Shown here piece after piece: positions 25,600 through 38,657 of a stretch of DNA of 64,000 bases. Location: assembly GCA_005784505.1 (NCBI GenBank), contig VCAZ01000187.1, positions 317,501-381,500 of the forward strand, given 5' to 3'. Numbering within the stretch: the first letter of the stretch is position 1; each line of letters starts with the position of its first letter. Below the pieces are notes generated by a model. That model ran no database searches, was not told the origin of the DNA, and saw only the letters and a list, made by a program, of their open reading frames with translations. The DNA comes from Bagarius yarrelli. Its lineage: Eukaryota > Chordata > Actinopteri > Siluriformes > Sisoridae. The position numbers and the translations under genes are program-made.

Positions 25600-26045
25600 T
25601 CTCAAAAAGGTTGGGATGGGGCATGTTTATCATGGTGTAGCATCTCCTGTTCTTTTTATCAAAACAGTTTGAAGATGTCTGGGTATCCAGGTTATGAGTT
25701 TCTGATGAGAAGTTTTGGTGTTGGAAGTTGGTTCCATTCTCGCCTGATACAAGTTTCCAGCTCCTGAAGAGTTTGTGATCATCTTTGATGTATGTGTTAT
25801 TTAATGATGCAGCAAATGTTTTCTATAGTTTGAAGATCTAGATTGCAGACAGGTTCATTCAGACTCTTCTATAGTAAAGCCATGCTGTTGTAATAGCTTC
25901 AGTATGTGGTTTTGCATTGTCCTGCTAAAACACACAAGGTCTTCCCCTTGTCTAGAGGGGAGCAAATGTTGCTCTTAAACCTATAAATACCTTTTAGCAT
26001 CCACAGACGCCTTCCAAAACATTCAAGCTGCCCATACCTTACCTT
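25600..26045 (-). pseudogene. Tc1/mariner transposase remnant
   Basis: The minus strand around 25925-25870 translates as QDNAKPHTEAITTAWL. This is the Tc1 DDE-transposase segment containing the second catalytic aspartate (the D of QDN at about 25919-25921). Flanking text fits the rest of the catalytic domain: the plus strand 'AGCTGCCCATACC' (26027-26039) and 'GTGTAGCATCTCC' (25635-25647) match family positions near the N- and C-terminal ends. Stops and frameshifts are frequent. No terminal inverted repeats were identified, so this is an old internal fragment. Confidence 0.8.
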
Positions 26046-26833
26046 TTCCTGAATTCGGGTTGTAGTCATAGGCTAAATACCATAAATAAAAGATCCAATT
26101 CTGGATTTTTGTAGGACATTAGCTAATGCCAAATCACTTTAACAAAATGAACATATTTTCCTACAATAAAAACTGGAGAAAAATGCAAATTAACAAAAAT
26201 TGCCTTGGTTGCAAAAACCAGAACTATAAGAATAACCAGCATGAAGTTCACCTACTAAATCTTCTGTAAAGATTCAATCTTAAGAAGTAAAAAACTATCA
26301 AAGAAGCCCTGCGAAATCCCTTTTTCTAAAAGTCTATAAATTATGTCATTGATTTTACGGGACACCTGCAGTATTATATAGAGAAGGGCTTTTAGATAAA
26401 GATTTATATTGTAAATGCCCGCGGGAACGTCAGTGTTTGTGGAGTTTATATAGAGCAGAAGATCAGGGAAAAACCACATTTTATCAGATACATGGTGTTA
26501 AACGAAGTGGAGTTCAGCATTGGGGCTCAATTTTAAAATGCTGGAGCTTTTCTAAAGCACATGAGGTGGGAAATAGATAAAAGTTTTGACAAAAAACAGC
26601 CCCTGGTGGGGGACCTGAGTTTATGTGGCTATAATAAACTCTACAATAATGTGTTTTAACAGTCAGTGGATGTTTGGCTATGAATGTTTATCAGGATTCT
26701 TTGCTTTGCTCCTTATTACATCTATCACTTTCAAGCTGTGTGTCTGTGTGTGCGTGTGTGTGATGGAGCGCTAAACAGCAATTTACAGCACCCTGAAAAT
26801 CAAGGATAACGTCACCGGGGTATATGAGTCATG

Positions 26834-26862
26834 AGTGTGTGTGTGTGTGTGTGTGTGTGTGT
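26834..26862. repeat. (GT)n microsatellite
   Basis: About 14 GT units. A similar run lies at 27336-27362 (separate entry). Confidence 0.95.
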
Positions 26863-27335
26863 AAGTAAGAGTGAGTGAGTGACTTTTTTTATGTGTGATG
26901 AGCCCATCTGGACCAGGATGATCATTAACGCATCCTGCAGTGTTTCTGTGTGTATTTATTTGTGCAATAACACACTCTGTAGTCAGTTATCACACCTTGC
27001 CTGTGTGTCATTCTTGTTGATGTCACCGCCATGCCGAGGCGAACACACACATGCACACACTCATCCCAGACACCCACCTCCCATCATTTTCAGGGGATTC
27101 TATGATGTCATGTCTGTGCATCGGCCCGTGTCTGGTGCCCCACCCCCTCCCCTGGGACATTAACTAATTTACCAAAGTGCCTACGTTGTCCCTTCCTCAT
27201 AACCTCTTTCTCACATTTGAACTCTGACCTTTCCATTATCTGTGCCAAGTGACACCTCTGCATATCACCTCAGTGAGACATCAGTAATCCATGCGTTCAT
27301 AATGCCTAAATATCAGCCAGCATCACTTTGTAATG

Positions 27336-27362
27336 AGTGTGTGTGTGTGTGTGTGTGTGTGT
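27336..27362. repeat. (GT)n microsatellite
   Basis: About 13 GT units. The approximately 470 bp between this run and the one at 26834 is repeat-poor and contains no supported exon. Confidence 0.95.
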
Positions 27363-27879
27363 TAGTAAGAGCACACATGGTAATTAAAGTGGGTGGATGA
27401 AGGGGAACAGTTTGGTGACTGCGGGGAGCTTTTGTGTGTGCGTTTGACTACTTGATTTTTAATACAGTATGTCTGATTCTCCATAAGGTAAAAAATATAT
27501 TTTTCTGTACAAAATATATTAAGAAAATATGTTAAATATATGTTGATATGGTGGCCCAATTAAAAAAAAGTTCCTTTGTGTTATATTTAAATATTGCCTT
27601 TGCTTTATTTTGTTGAGGTTAAACTAGAGGTCTGGGTTAGTTAAAAGATGTCACATCCGATTTGTAACAAGTATTGGTAATAGAGTATTCTGGCAATAAA
27701 ATGTTGACGTTCAGTGACAGCCCACCCTCTGGGTGTTATTAGTGCCCAGTGTTACCCCCAGCGTTTATCTTCTAAAAGGTTTACTAAAGAAAACGCCCTT
27801 TCAAGCCGAACTTTTGAAGACCAAAGAGAAATAATTGAATTAAATTACACGAAAACTGGACATAATAAAAGGTCAGAAA

Positions 27880-28286
<407 letters not shown>

Positions 28287-28289
28287 CAG

Positions 28290-29205
28290 TCACACTTATG
28301 TCATAGAGCTGAGATTCAGGCATTCACAGATCTCCTCTACTGTTACCAGTTCCACACACACCCTGAAGAAGAACCTGTTCAGCCTGTGCTTTGACTCTCT
28401 TGACAGATTATAATTTTTTGGACAATCTCCAAATCAAAGGATTCGCACTCACATCCAACATCCGCCTCCAGCTCTACATTGTTCCAAACAGATGGAAACA
28501 GATTTTTTGAGTAAATGAGCGAGCAAGTATGTGTTCCAGTCTCTCCATGACAGAGTGTATTTGTTTGGCTGGAACTCTTTTGATTACACCATCTTGATGA
28601 TTCTCCGCATCATAGCAATCATTGATAAAAGCACACAATGACTCACAGGGAGATTTGCTTACAATGTGTGCAACATTCAGATAGTAACTTTTATAATTGA
28701 TGTTGTCAGGAGGGTGCTTTGCATCTTAAAGCTCACACTAAATGGAAAAAATGTCAAATGGTGGTGATGGAACAAAACTTTTGTTTGATGTTATCAGATA
28801 AATGGTTAGTCAATACATGTTTCGGAGGATTTTTGCAGAAAGGCAATATAGACAGTGGAACTGCTAGACAAAGAACAGGACAAGAACCTTTTTTAAATCT
28901 ATAATTGGTAAGGCACGGAAAAATTCTCCAAGGAAAAATATCAAAGTACACATTTTTCAACAAAAATTTTATGTAGCAGTGTTTTTTTCAGGAAATTGAC
29001 ATTTTTTTAATTAAATTTTCAAAAGAACACATGGTTATTTGAACATATTACACCAAGAATAACCCACCAAAGACTCTCGAACACACTTAAGATCCTGAAT
29101 ATATATATATAAGACTTTTCTCAATTAAAACCACAAACTTTGTCATGAATCAAAAGTAATTTTTGATAGAAAGCTGATGATAGGATTATAGAATTGAGTT
29201 TTTGT
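28290..29205. other. Intergenic sequence, no gene seen
   Basis: Single-copy looking sequence with short open frames on both strands near 28720-28960 that mirror each other. No family motif and no consistent splice structure. Confidence 0.5.
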
Positions 29206-29209
29206 GGGA

Positions 29210-29302
29210 AGTGGTGGCTCAGTGGTCAAGACCCTTAACCCCCGATTGCTCAGTTGTATAAAAAAAGATATATATAAGGACGTCTGCCAAATGTAGAAAA
29301 GA
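29210..29302 (+). mobile_element. Internally deleted tRNA-derived SINE
   Basis: The head GGAAGTGGTGGCTCAGTGG is joined directly to GACCCTTAACCCCCGATTGC, TCAGTTGTATAA and the tail GGACGTCTGCCAAATG. The anticodon/B-box half is missing. Confidence 0.7.
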
Positions 29303-29309
29303 ATAGAAT

Positions 29310-29875
29310 AATTTTTATTTAAGGCTCTCCCTTAAAGGACACACAATCATACACACATACAGAAAACACACACGATAAAGAAACACTTTAGTAACCATAG
29401 TAACCATAAAAAAATATGCTGATAGCAATGAGACGGCTATATCAATATATGTAATGTAGATGTAAACAGAATGTCTACCAGAATGTAAGCAGATAAAATT
29501 TGCAAGTAGTAATGTAACAGATAGACAATAAATAGCAACAGAGATATGAATAATATATAAACACAGATATATATTTAATAAATAGAAGAGCGTAACCTGC
29601 TGATGTAACTATCAGTGTACTGATATACGATAGACACTATATACAACTGTGCAAAAGGTGAGTGCAAATTGAGAAGTATGTTCAATTAGTGCAAATTAAC
29701 AGGTATGTACAACTAGCACAACCTCTGTGGTGTGTAGTGGTACTGAAGGGTTGTGAATAAATACCGCTGTCAAGTGGTGTTTAGTTCAGTGATTGACTGT
29801 AGGTAAAAGGTGTTCCAGAGTCTAGAGGTGCCTGTTTTGAGAAACCGATAGCGTCTTCCAGAGGGCATTTAAGTG
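29310..29875 (-). repeat. Interspersed repeat, probable LINE 3' end (minus)
   Basis: It begins with a TTTTTATTTAAGG-type edge and continues with repeated 'GTGCAAATT', 'GTATGTACAA' and 'AGCAACAGAGATATG' phrases. It ends with GGTGTTCCAGAGTCTAGAGG and CGTCTTCCAGAGGGCAT. These words recur in fish LINE 3' regions that I remember. No coding part is left. Confidence 0.45.
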
Positions 29876-30144
29876 AAACGGTGGTTGCCAGTATGAGAAA
29901 AGTTTTTTTTATTATACTGCTGGCTCATCGTATGCATCTGGTGGTGATGATTATTCTTCACCTCAGATGCCACACAAGAGCGATGGCTACATGTCTGATA
30001 TATATGGCAACTCTGGAAAAGCACCTGACACTGGAAACACCTGACATCTGTCATTTTGATTGCTGTGATGCTTTACTTTCTTCGGGAAAAAGTAAGCTGT
30101 CAGTAAGAACTTATAAGGATCAAGGTCTTGCTCGGTATATTTGA

Positions 30145-33100
30145 AAATTACATTCAAATATGTTAAGGCAAATTGGAGCTAGAGCCTACACCAGCTCTCC
30201 AGCATTGGGTCTGGTGGCCACTGGTATAGACTCATTCCTTTGCATGACTTTCTTTAGCTGTGTTTAAACTGTACATTTTTCAATAATTTTTTTACGATTG
30301 TTGCTTTTGCATGGTGCAGTTGTTGCTTATCAGACTGTACGTACATGAGCCGCATGTCGCACTGCAGGATTTTAGAATGTCAGCCTGTACAACAGTCAAG
30401 ACATGCCAAAAATGGACGTACACAGAGTTTTTTAACCATCAAGTCCATAAATAGCCATGATATATGTTAGTAGATCTGATGGTACCAAATTACTATCCCG
30501 ATAATTAAAAAAGGTGAAATATTATGAGAAATAATCGGTCTGATAATCGTCTCTCTTAGATCTGAATATAAGTTAAAATTAGTTGAATTTTTCACTGACA
30601 TTCAGGTACAAAGGACACACGTACGACCAACTAAATAATGCTTAAGGTTAAAATAAGTCAAAAGTATTTAAATTACTACTTTATATGATTTTCCTACTTC
30701 ATCTCAGACTGACAGAAGCCACAGCCAATCAGAGTAGAGAGAAAATGGGTGTAAACTGAACCACAGAGTAAGTGTTGTCTGTTATAGTGCAGAAAAAGAA
30801 GAATTAAAGTGTGATAGTTTTGTCTTTGTTGCCAGCTGGTGTGTAATGTGGTGGAAAGCTAATGAAAGATAATTAACCAATTTATCCTTGTCGTCACATT
30901 TTTAGCGGCTAGCAGCTTAGCTTAAGCAGTTTAACCATTGTTTAACTACATAAGTTCCTCATATTAACAAAACCTGCCTCACTCTTTGATTCATTTGTTT
31001 TGTAACATGGTGGTACTGCGCTAAGTATGATAGACAGCTATGTGCTTTTTAGCTAGCTTTCTAGTAGTGTGTTTGATGAGTCACATGTATTCTTGCATTT
31101 ACAGATTAAATTAAGCAACAGTGTGTTTTGATATTTTCTATTTGTTGGGTCTGTGCTAGGGATGGAAAATAGAAACATTTTTAAAATCAAACATCGGGAA
31201 ATTGAATGATAAATATTTATTCAACTATAAATTTCAACCGGTATTAAAGACCAAATGAAGTAGTTTTTTTTACACAATAAACTTTTATTTAGTCTAGGAT
31301 TTTGCAGCTCTTTTTATGATTGTTACAGGTTCAAATTTCTAATTTCATAGCAGGTTTTCTAAATAAAAGGATTGCAGGGTTAGATGAAAACTGTATCACA
31401 ACATTTTTTGCACATGTTTTTCACAATATCTTTCCTTAATATTTGTGGGTAAATGGTGGATGTTACCATTTTTTTTAAATTAGAAACAAGAAAGTGCATT
31501 TATTCATGTACTGGTCAGGTTTTGTGCAGCGAATTACAATGATTGGTCGAATTTGCAAACAAAAGTAATTGAATGAAAATTGTACAGAATTGTGCTAATA
31601 AAATCACGGAATCTTGAAGGGACTGATTATTCTATAAGGAAATGTTTTATAGGTTTAACAACAATTATCTAAACATAACTGCTTCTTTCACTTGAACCAA
31701 CGGAAAACATCACTGACCTGAAATTCTCCATGTTCAAATACACAAAACAGCTGTAAGAAAATAACCTTTGTTGTAGTATGTGTTCAGGACAGAGAACGCT
31801 GAAGACAGGCTAGTGAAACTCGACATGCTTTTTATTTTCTATTCCCTTATTTTCAGTGTGTTTATTTCAACACGCAGACTCACACATTCTCTTTATTCAC
31901 GAACCGGCGCTTGACCATGTTCTATCTTCCACAGTACGCTTAAATTTATTAATTTTTTGTCAAGAAAAAGAAGGGCTAAAATGCAAGCGCAGTCTAAAGC
32001 GAGTAAAATGCAAGCCAGTCCGCCACCCTTACGTTGTGAAGATGCACGGCTATTGATGTTCGAACTTCTCCAGCAGTGGGAACCAAACTCTGTTTACTAC
32101 CGTAGGTCAGGATCGTTGAGTAATTTTAGTCATTTTTCCTTGAACAAATTGCATACAATTAACAAAATTTTTAACAATCAATTGTCAATAACGATTACAC
32201 AAATTTATAAAAATGCTTTAGCTACTGAAGTATGTTCATTTAAGCTACAAGGATTTTAATACTTTATGCATAAAATTATTTGAGTGCCTATAAATGTTCC
32301 TAAATGTGTTTTAATTTCCAACTTCTCTAAATATAATTTTTACATTAGAAAAGGACAAAATGTCATTGCCATAACAACAATCACACAGCATTAACCTAGT
32401 TAAAGTTTCTTTCCTTTCTTCTCTTTGATAGTTAGGGCTCGTTCTGACTGAACACACCTGATTCTTATATTCAGATGCTCCTACACACTTGATTAGCAGG
32501 ATCACAGCAGGGCGGTGGAGCTCCAGGAGCGATTACAACACTTGTGATCTAATCATTAGCAAAAGAAACGATTTCACATGCTGGGTTTGAGTCAGCGTAG
32601 TCATAAGTCATAGTCCTGAATCGTGTGGGCACGAAGCCAGATCAGACTTCACAAGGTTGAAAGAACTGTAAATGTTCTTGAGCTCTAGAGACTGTTTATA
32701 CTGCTTTTGTTGATGTCTGATGACTCGTTTTTGTAAAGTTCACGCATAAGCGTTTTGGAGGCTGTTGATTTGGTGGATTTCGGGGGAAAAATGATGCAGT
32801 GACAAAATATATTTATTTTTGTATCTGTATATGTACAACATATTTAACTCTTAAACTTCATTTAATTTACATTTATTAACCTGACATGTGGAAGTTCCTT
32901 ACTAAGTCCTAAATGATGCTTATTTACAGTTCCTTACAAAAGTGCTTTAAATCTCTATAAGTAAAACATTTGGAACCGAATCTTTACTAATGAATAGATC
33001 AATACAAGTTCAATAGATTACAAACTAAGTGTAACAAACTAAAAAAACATTTTTTATTTATATATTAACTGTTGGTTAAGTATTTAAGAAGTAATAGGTC

Positions 33101-33320
33101 TTTAAACACTCAGATGTGTGATGAGAACAGATTCACAGGTTAAAGTATTTTAGCAAGATGTTGGTCTATTCGTTGGACATTGTTTGAGGCCAGCCAGCTT
33201 AATCCTAATCTTTAACAATTCTTCCGTACAGATGTCTAGACGTTTATTCCACCACTTCAGTTCCAGAGTTTTTTAGTTTACTTTCTTTGTACCTCAAGAG
33301 ATAGTTGAATCAGCTAAGCA
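30145..33320. other. Intergenic sequence, no gene seen
   Basis: AT-rich sequence with T-runs. Open frames near 31856-32259 overlap in two frames without motif or splice support. A piece at about 32440-32530 (ACACACCTGATTC...GGAGCTCCAGGAGC) resembles the hAT-like non-autonomous repeat seen at 25128. Confidence 0.5.
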
Positions 33321-33329
33321 GTGCTGGAG

Positions 33330-33645
33330 GATCTGAGAAGGTGTGGAGCAGGGTGTGATTACAGCTTTGAGTTTAGTAGGAACTGGAATGTTTTTGGCTT
33401 CGCGAAGGCAAGCGTCAGTGTTTTAAATCTGATGCGGGTAGCAACAGGAAATGAGTGACGGGAGTGTAGCGATGGGGTGCTGTGGGAGAACTTAATTAGA
33501 AAGCTTGAAAACAAGTTGCACAGCTGCATTTTGGATCAGATGCAAAATTCAAACTGCTTTTTGAGGAAAAGTTGCAGAAATGAGATGCAGTAGTACAGTT
33601 CTGAAATGACAAAAGGTAGTAACAAAGGGAGTATCTGATTGGTAT
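33330..33645 (-). pseudogene. LINE reverse-transcriptase remnant
   Basis: The reverse complement of about 33575-33610 reads as VISELYYCIS, which aligns to the 'VISKLNYCNS' motif of the LINE fossil at 24.7 kb. The surrounding phrases (CACAGCTGCATTTTGGATCA) also match the same region of that element. It is degraded and without an open frame. Confidence 0.6.
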
Positions 33646-33904
33646 GTACAGCTTAGCAAAGAAACAAATCGATAAGATGTTGTACAGATTTTTTTTTTAG
33701 AATGTTTATTAGTTCATGTGACATGTGGATGTTTATGCAGTTATGCAGGAGCTTTACTATGGACAGAGTGGATAAAATCACCAGCCTCTGTTTGGACCAC
33801 TTTTGGTGAACAGGCAGCCAGCTAACCATAAATCCATAAAACACATTATATGGCCAATCACAAGATTAACAATCATAATATCTTTGTCTATAGCTCCTAA
33901 TAAA

Positions 33905-34350
33905 TTATAGATAGTCAAGAGACCTTTATTTATATGGCGCTCTTTACAATAGAAAATGTGTCAAAGCAGCTTTAGAGAATCAAATCAAATAAGACAATAG
34001 TAAACACTCACTAAAACACTCTAATTAATATCCGCAAATTAAGAGTCCCCAATAAAGCAAGTCAGGAGCGACAGCGGCAAAGAACCAAAACTCCATCGGT
34101 GACAAAATGGAGAAAAAACCATGGAGAAAACCAGGTTCAGTCAGACTCAGTTTTCCTCTGACCAGACAAACCAGCAGGTTGTTCTATGCTGCAGCAAGTT
34201 TCCGTGGTCTTGTCTGGATGGCCATCTGGAAAACAAGGTCATCACTGGGAAACTGCCTGGGGTTTATTGCCTCTGCCAAATGGGCTGGATAAAATGGCCA
34301 TACAGCCTGGTTCTAGTAAGGACTTTAGCTACTAATAGAAATCTTAACGC
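33905..34350 (-). repeat. High-copy repeat, inferred LINE 3' end (copy A)
   Basis: It starts with CCTTTATTTATATGGCGCTC and continues GGAGCGACAGCGGCAAAGAA, CCAAAACTCCATCGGTGACA and TCTGACCAGACAAACCAGC. The same ordered phrases occur at 45775-46360. The edge resembles the 3' edge of the LINE fossil at 23757. The Trp/Arg-rich open frames at 34107-34360 are translations of this repeat. Confidence 0.65.
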
Positions 34351-34494
34351 TTTGCATTAAGAAAACTTGATTAATTTGCGCTGTTAGTTGTGCTTCTTTG
34401 CCTGTTGACTTTGTTCCAGCACAATTTTCCTTAATTTTTTAATAAAAAACAATTATTTTAAGTAAAATTTTATTTTATAAAAGCAGTATGTAAA

Positions 34495-35460
34495 ATCAAA
34501 CCAATTTTATTTGTATCATTATTCATAGCACTAGACATTTTCTCAAAGCAGCTTTACAGAAATATAAACATTTTAAAATTACTATTTTTTTTTTTTTTAT
34601 TACATTTTTATTAAATAAAATGTATTTTTTATTCAATTTAAATGTATCTCCAATAAGAAAGCTTAAGGCATAACTGGCAAACAAAAAAACACTCCTAAAA
34701 CTATATTAGAAAGAAACCTTGAGGGGACCAGACTCAACAAAAGGGATCTCCTCCTTGGTGACACCTCAGCTAGATGACCCCAGAATGTGTTATTACAGAT
34801 CATTCCTGTCCCCAATTGTATATTTCCAGGCAGAATTGTGAGAAAACACAGTAAAGTATTTATTACAAGTTTAACACTCTTTTTTTCTGCCAATGCTATT
34901 AAATCTATAATGATTAAACCATGAGCAAAGGATTGACCATGGCAACAGCAGCTCAAAATCATCACCAGAGTCTTCGAGAAGTTTTCTCCACATCCGTGTC
35001 ATGTTTACATTTACATTTGGAGCATTTAGCAGACGCTCTTGTCCAGAGCGACGTACAAGAAGTTTATTCTTGTAGTTCATGTTGTACCACCTGCAGCATT
35101 GAATATCTTTAGTTAATAGGACTTCAAACAGAAGTAATGCATCAAGATGAACCAGGGGGCGTCTAAAGAAAAGGTCTGGCAAGGAGCAATGAGAACTCAT
35201 GAGCAGCATTTATAGTCTAATATGTACATACAAAAAGTTCCCCCAACTAGGCTGGATACAGACTGGTTCTGGTGGCGACGATGAGGTCAGAATAGGAAAG
35301 AAACAGACGTATTAGCCTAGATGACGATATACAAGTACATTGTGTGTTATTGGTGGTGTTCTTGGTTTTGGTTGACTTGATAATTGCATGTTCATTTTAA
35401 GTTTAAGTTAATTTAGTTTTAAACTGACAGTGTGTGTCTGCTTCCCACACAGTGTTAGGT
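34495..35460 (-). repeat. High-copy repeat, inferred LINE 3' end (copy B), interrupted
   Basis: It starts with TTTTATTTGTATCATTATTC and TCAAAGCAGCTTTACAGAAA, then GAAACCTTGAGGGGACCAGA. The far part (about 35240-35460) shares GTGTGTTATTGGTGGTGTTC and TTTAAACTGACAGTGTGTGT with the copy at 45775-46360. A SINE tail (35003-35090) is inserted between. Confidence 0.6.
35003..35090 (-). mobile_element. SINE 3' tail, minus strand
   Basis: TTTACATTTGGAGCATTTAG then CAGACGCTCTTGTCCAGAGC and GACGTACAAG is the reverse complement of the fish SINE/LINE shared tail. Confidence 0.75.
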
Positions 35461-36283
35461 AGAATTTAATTTATGCTACCTGTAACCATACATGTTGTAC
35501 ATACTTTAGCATGCAATTTCGTCCAGAGCTGTTAGTGTGTGTGTGACTGTGCTTGCACTCTGCCTCTAACTAAGCCAATCATTATCAGTTTTGTGTCCCA
35601 TTCCATCAGATTAAAAAAATTTGCAGGTCCTGTGCCTAAGAGAGTCTACTTGGATTAAAACCGCTTCAGTGAACTCTGTTATAGTAACGCTACATTTTTA
35701 TTGTCATTAACGGTAACTACGTTATAACAGAGAAACCATCATTAAATTGAATATTCGTTACTGAAAAAAGCAAAGCTGTTAGTAACGCAGTTTGTTCATA
35801 ACATCGTTATTCCCATCACTGTAGGGGAGACAACTCAACGAGGTGACTCATTTGATAGGACACAGACTGTCAGTAAATCAAGGACGTGATCACACTCACT
35901 TCTTCAAATAAACACAGACTCTCACTTCAGTTTAAGTCGTGCTCCTGAAATAAACTGTGTACCTCTTCTGACTTTTTTGTGTGTTTGTTGTCGTCTTTTT
36001 TTCTGAATTCGGTTGATGCCTTGACCTTTGGGGTTATCTGCTTTGGTTTTTGGAATAAGTCTAAGTCCATGGCTTAAATTCAAGCCTATTTTAATAAACA
36101 GTCTATGACTTTTAATATAAATCCTAAAATTGTTGTTGATATACTTTTTAAAAAAAGATTAGGATAAGCAAAAACATCTAATCATTTATCACAACTGTTT
36201 AGAAACTAATCTTGAACTAAAAAGCTTTATGTTAGTATTATACACTCATTGGTTACTTTATTAGGACACTCGTACAACTGCAC

Positions 36284-36412
36284 ATTTACATTTACCAATT
36301 CTGGCATTTGGCAGACGCCCTTATTTAGCCTGAATTACATTTAGCTCATTTTTTATCAATCTAAGCAGTTAAGGGTTAAGGGACATGCTCAGGGACCCGG
36401 CAGTGGCATCTT
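36284..36412 (-). mobile_element. tRNA-derived SINE 3' part, minus strand
   Basis: It has TTCTGGCATTTGGCAGACGC, then CCTTATTTAGCC, AAGCAGTTAAGGGTTAAGG and a decayed GGCCCC-type body. The head is missing, and the next SINE starts directly after it. Confidence 0.7.
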
Positions 36413-36417
36413 AGGAT

Positions 36418-36662
36418 CAGTGGTGGCTCAAATGGATAAAGCACTGACTTGATCTTTAAATGAGGAAGACCTGAGTTCAAATCCCACCTCTGCCAGCCAG
36501 TCACTGTTGGGTCATTAAGAAAGACCCTTAATCTCTCCTGCTCCAGGGGTGCTGTAACATAACTGACCCTGTGCTCTGACCCAAACTTTTAAAGATGGGA
36601 TATGCAAAGAATAAATTTCACTGTGCTGTAAAAAAGTACAGTATATGTGACAAAATAAAGGC
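36418..36662 (+). mobile_element. Second SINE type (tRNA head, CACTGTGCTGTA tail)
   Basis: It starts GATCAGTGGTGGCTCAAATG, has the B-box-like GAGTTCAAATCCC, the body GCTCCAGGGGTGCTGTAAC and CCCTGTGCTCTGACCC, and ends AATTTCACTGTGCTGT...TGTGACAAAATAAAGG. The body and tail differ from the main family, so this is a different SINE. A minus-strand head of the main family follows at about 36665-36740. Confidence 0.7.
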
Positions 36663-37139
36663 ATTTACATCTTGGTGGTGCTGGGAATTGAACCCATGGA
36701 ACCCATGGTCTTCTGATAAGTATTCCAATGCCTGAAATAGCAGCATTATATGCATAAAAACATGCAGAAACAGTTTGGGAGCTTGTGTTAATGTTTACAT
36801 CAAATATCCGACCGGGAAAAAAGTGTGATATTGTATTTTCGACTTGCTGTGATTGTGCTACAGTTTATGATTCCAGATGGGCTGAAATGTATATTGCAGA
36901 AACTGCTGATCTCCTGCGATTTTCACTTGCCCCAGTCTCTAGATTTTACATATAAATGGTGTGGGGGAAAAAAGCAACAAATATTAACGGTTACAAACAA
37001 TTAACTGACTGTCGGGTTTATGTTATGTTTTATCTGAATAAGGAAAAGAAAATGAAACTAAACCGACTGGAGTGAATCTGGATGAAAGATATAATATTAA
37101 TCATGCTTTTATTAAGAGATCACAATTTAATACTTTAAT

Positions 37140-37200
37140 GTGTGTGTGTTTGTGTGTTGTGTGTGTGTGTGTTGTGTGTGTGTGTGTGTGTGTGTGTGTG
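37140..37200. repeat. (GT)n microsatellite
   Basis: A 61-bp GT run with three TT interruptions. Confidence 0.95.
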
Positions 37201-37340
37201 CTAGTTACTAAGGCTCAGGTAAATCCTGCCCTAATCATTAAAATGAGGCTATGATGATTCATGCCCTGATTATTAACAAACTTTGGAACAGAAGTCAGGC
37301 AGACACACAAACACACAAAGCAGATCGACAGTAGTGGAGT

Positions 37341-37415
37341 AGGGAAATGGTAGCGCAGCGCTTAAGGTGTTGGACTGTTAAATGGAAGATTGTGGTTCGA
37401 TTCCCAGCACCAATT
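37341..37415 (+). mobile_element. tRNA-derived SINE head
   Basis: Contains AAATGGTAGCGCAGCGCTTA, AGGTGTTGGACTGTTAAATG and GGTTCGATTCCCAGCACC. It is truncated after the head. Confidence 0.7.
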
Positions 37416-37577
37416 TGCTCATAAAATTGGTTATGAGAAACAGGGGAATGAGGGATAGAGATAAAAGAGAAAGAGAGGGTATGAAGGAGAGAGATGAAGA
37501 GTGGTGGTCAGAGCCAGAGAGACACCATCAGCCCATGTGATTCTAGTCTCTGGTTAATGGACTCTGTGGGTGAGGGG

Positions 37578-37578
37578 A

Positions 37579-37605
<27 letters not shown>
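37578..37605. repeat. (GA)n microsatellite
   Basis: About 13 GA units within a GA-rich neighbourhood (37440-37770). A short AATT-rich, repeat-free piece lies at 37610-37690. Confidence 0.9.
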
Positions 37606-37610
<5 letters not shown>

Positions 37611-38555
37611 GTAGCTGCATTAATGTAATGGCATGTTGCCCATATTAATTACACAACTGTAATAAACAAAGTAATTTCAGCTCGTTTCTGTCCAGCCTCC
37701 ACCTCCTCCTCTCCTAGATGTGTTCGAGAGAGAGAGACAGAAAAAGAGAGAGAGAGATGGAGGTATATCTGTAGGCCTCACTTAATAAAAGCACAAAAAA
37801 TAGGTCAATAACAAAAAGAACGTTGCCTAGTTTCAGCAAACATCCTCGTGCCACTCGCGTGTGTGTCTTGGAGCTTTTCTTCAATATCCCATTTCTTCAT
37901 CTGTCACTCTTCCTCACACACATCTCTCACACATCCCTTGCCCCCCCCACACTCTTGCTCATATAAGAGGTTTCCCACTGCAACGTCTGTCACGCTTTCG
38001 TGACAGCAGCTCAAGTCCAGCTGCACCCAGACCTCTCTTCCAGAACCAGACCATGCACTTCAAAGGCCACTTCAGCTGTGGGGGACAAGATGCCAGATTG
38101 GGTGCTTTCCCTCCCAAATGAGTTTCGCTTCCATTGGGCCGAAACAAAAGAACTCCGCACTGTGGGAATGACTGTAATGCTATTGTGGGTTTCTCTTATA
38201 AACACTAATATTTTTACTGGTTCAAAATACATTTGAGTCTTGTTGATCAGTCTATCAGTGAAAAACTTCTTTAGAAATTAATCCATCAATCCATATTCTG
38301 TAGTGCTTAACCACAGAATCACAGGGAACCTGGAGTCTACTTTCCCAAGAAAAATAGAACACTAGTTACATCTTATACAGGCTGCTACTTACACATACTT
38401 ACAGCTATTTTTGGACTGAATATAAACAATCCAAATCTATTTATGAATTAAAATCCTTCCAAATCACCCAAATCACACTTAAATTAATTCGAGTGTCACA
38501 AATCCTTTGAGTCATTTGAGTCAGTAAAGGTTCTGACTGCTTTTGCCATGGTATT

Positions 38556-38571
38556 CCACTAGAGGGCACTC
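38556..38571 (+). promoter_or_regulatory. CTCF-like motif
   Basis: CCACTAGAGGGCACTC is close to the vertebrate CTCF core consensus. It is a single-site motif match, not shown to be bound. Confidence 0.4.
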
Positions 38572-38617
38572 ACCAAATCCCTACAATCCACAGGATCCAT
38601 GGACTCATGAATCCCCT

Positions 38618-38622
38618 GCACA

Positions 38623-38655
<33 letters not shown>
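38618..38655. repeat. (CA)n microsatellite
   Basis: CA run with one CGCG step near its start. Confidence 0.95.

Positions 38656-38657
<2 letters not shown>

Noticed and set aside
29881..30144. An 87-codon frame beginning with a signal-peptide-like stretch
   Set aside because: It overlaps the end of an interspersed repeat, lacks a cytokine-like pattern and has no second exon in matching phase nearby.
37861..38121. An 86-codon Pro/His/Ser-rich frame with overlapping minus-strand frames
   Set aside because: Three overlapping frames of similar length on both strands point to chance in a GC-richer stretch; no family recognised.
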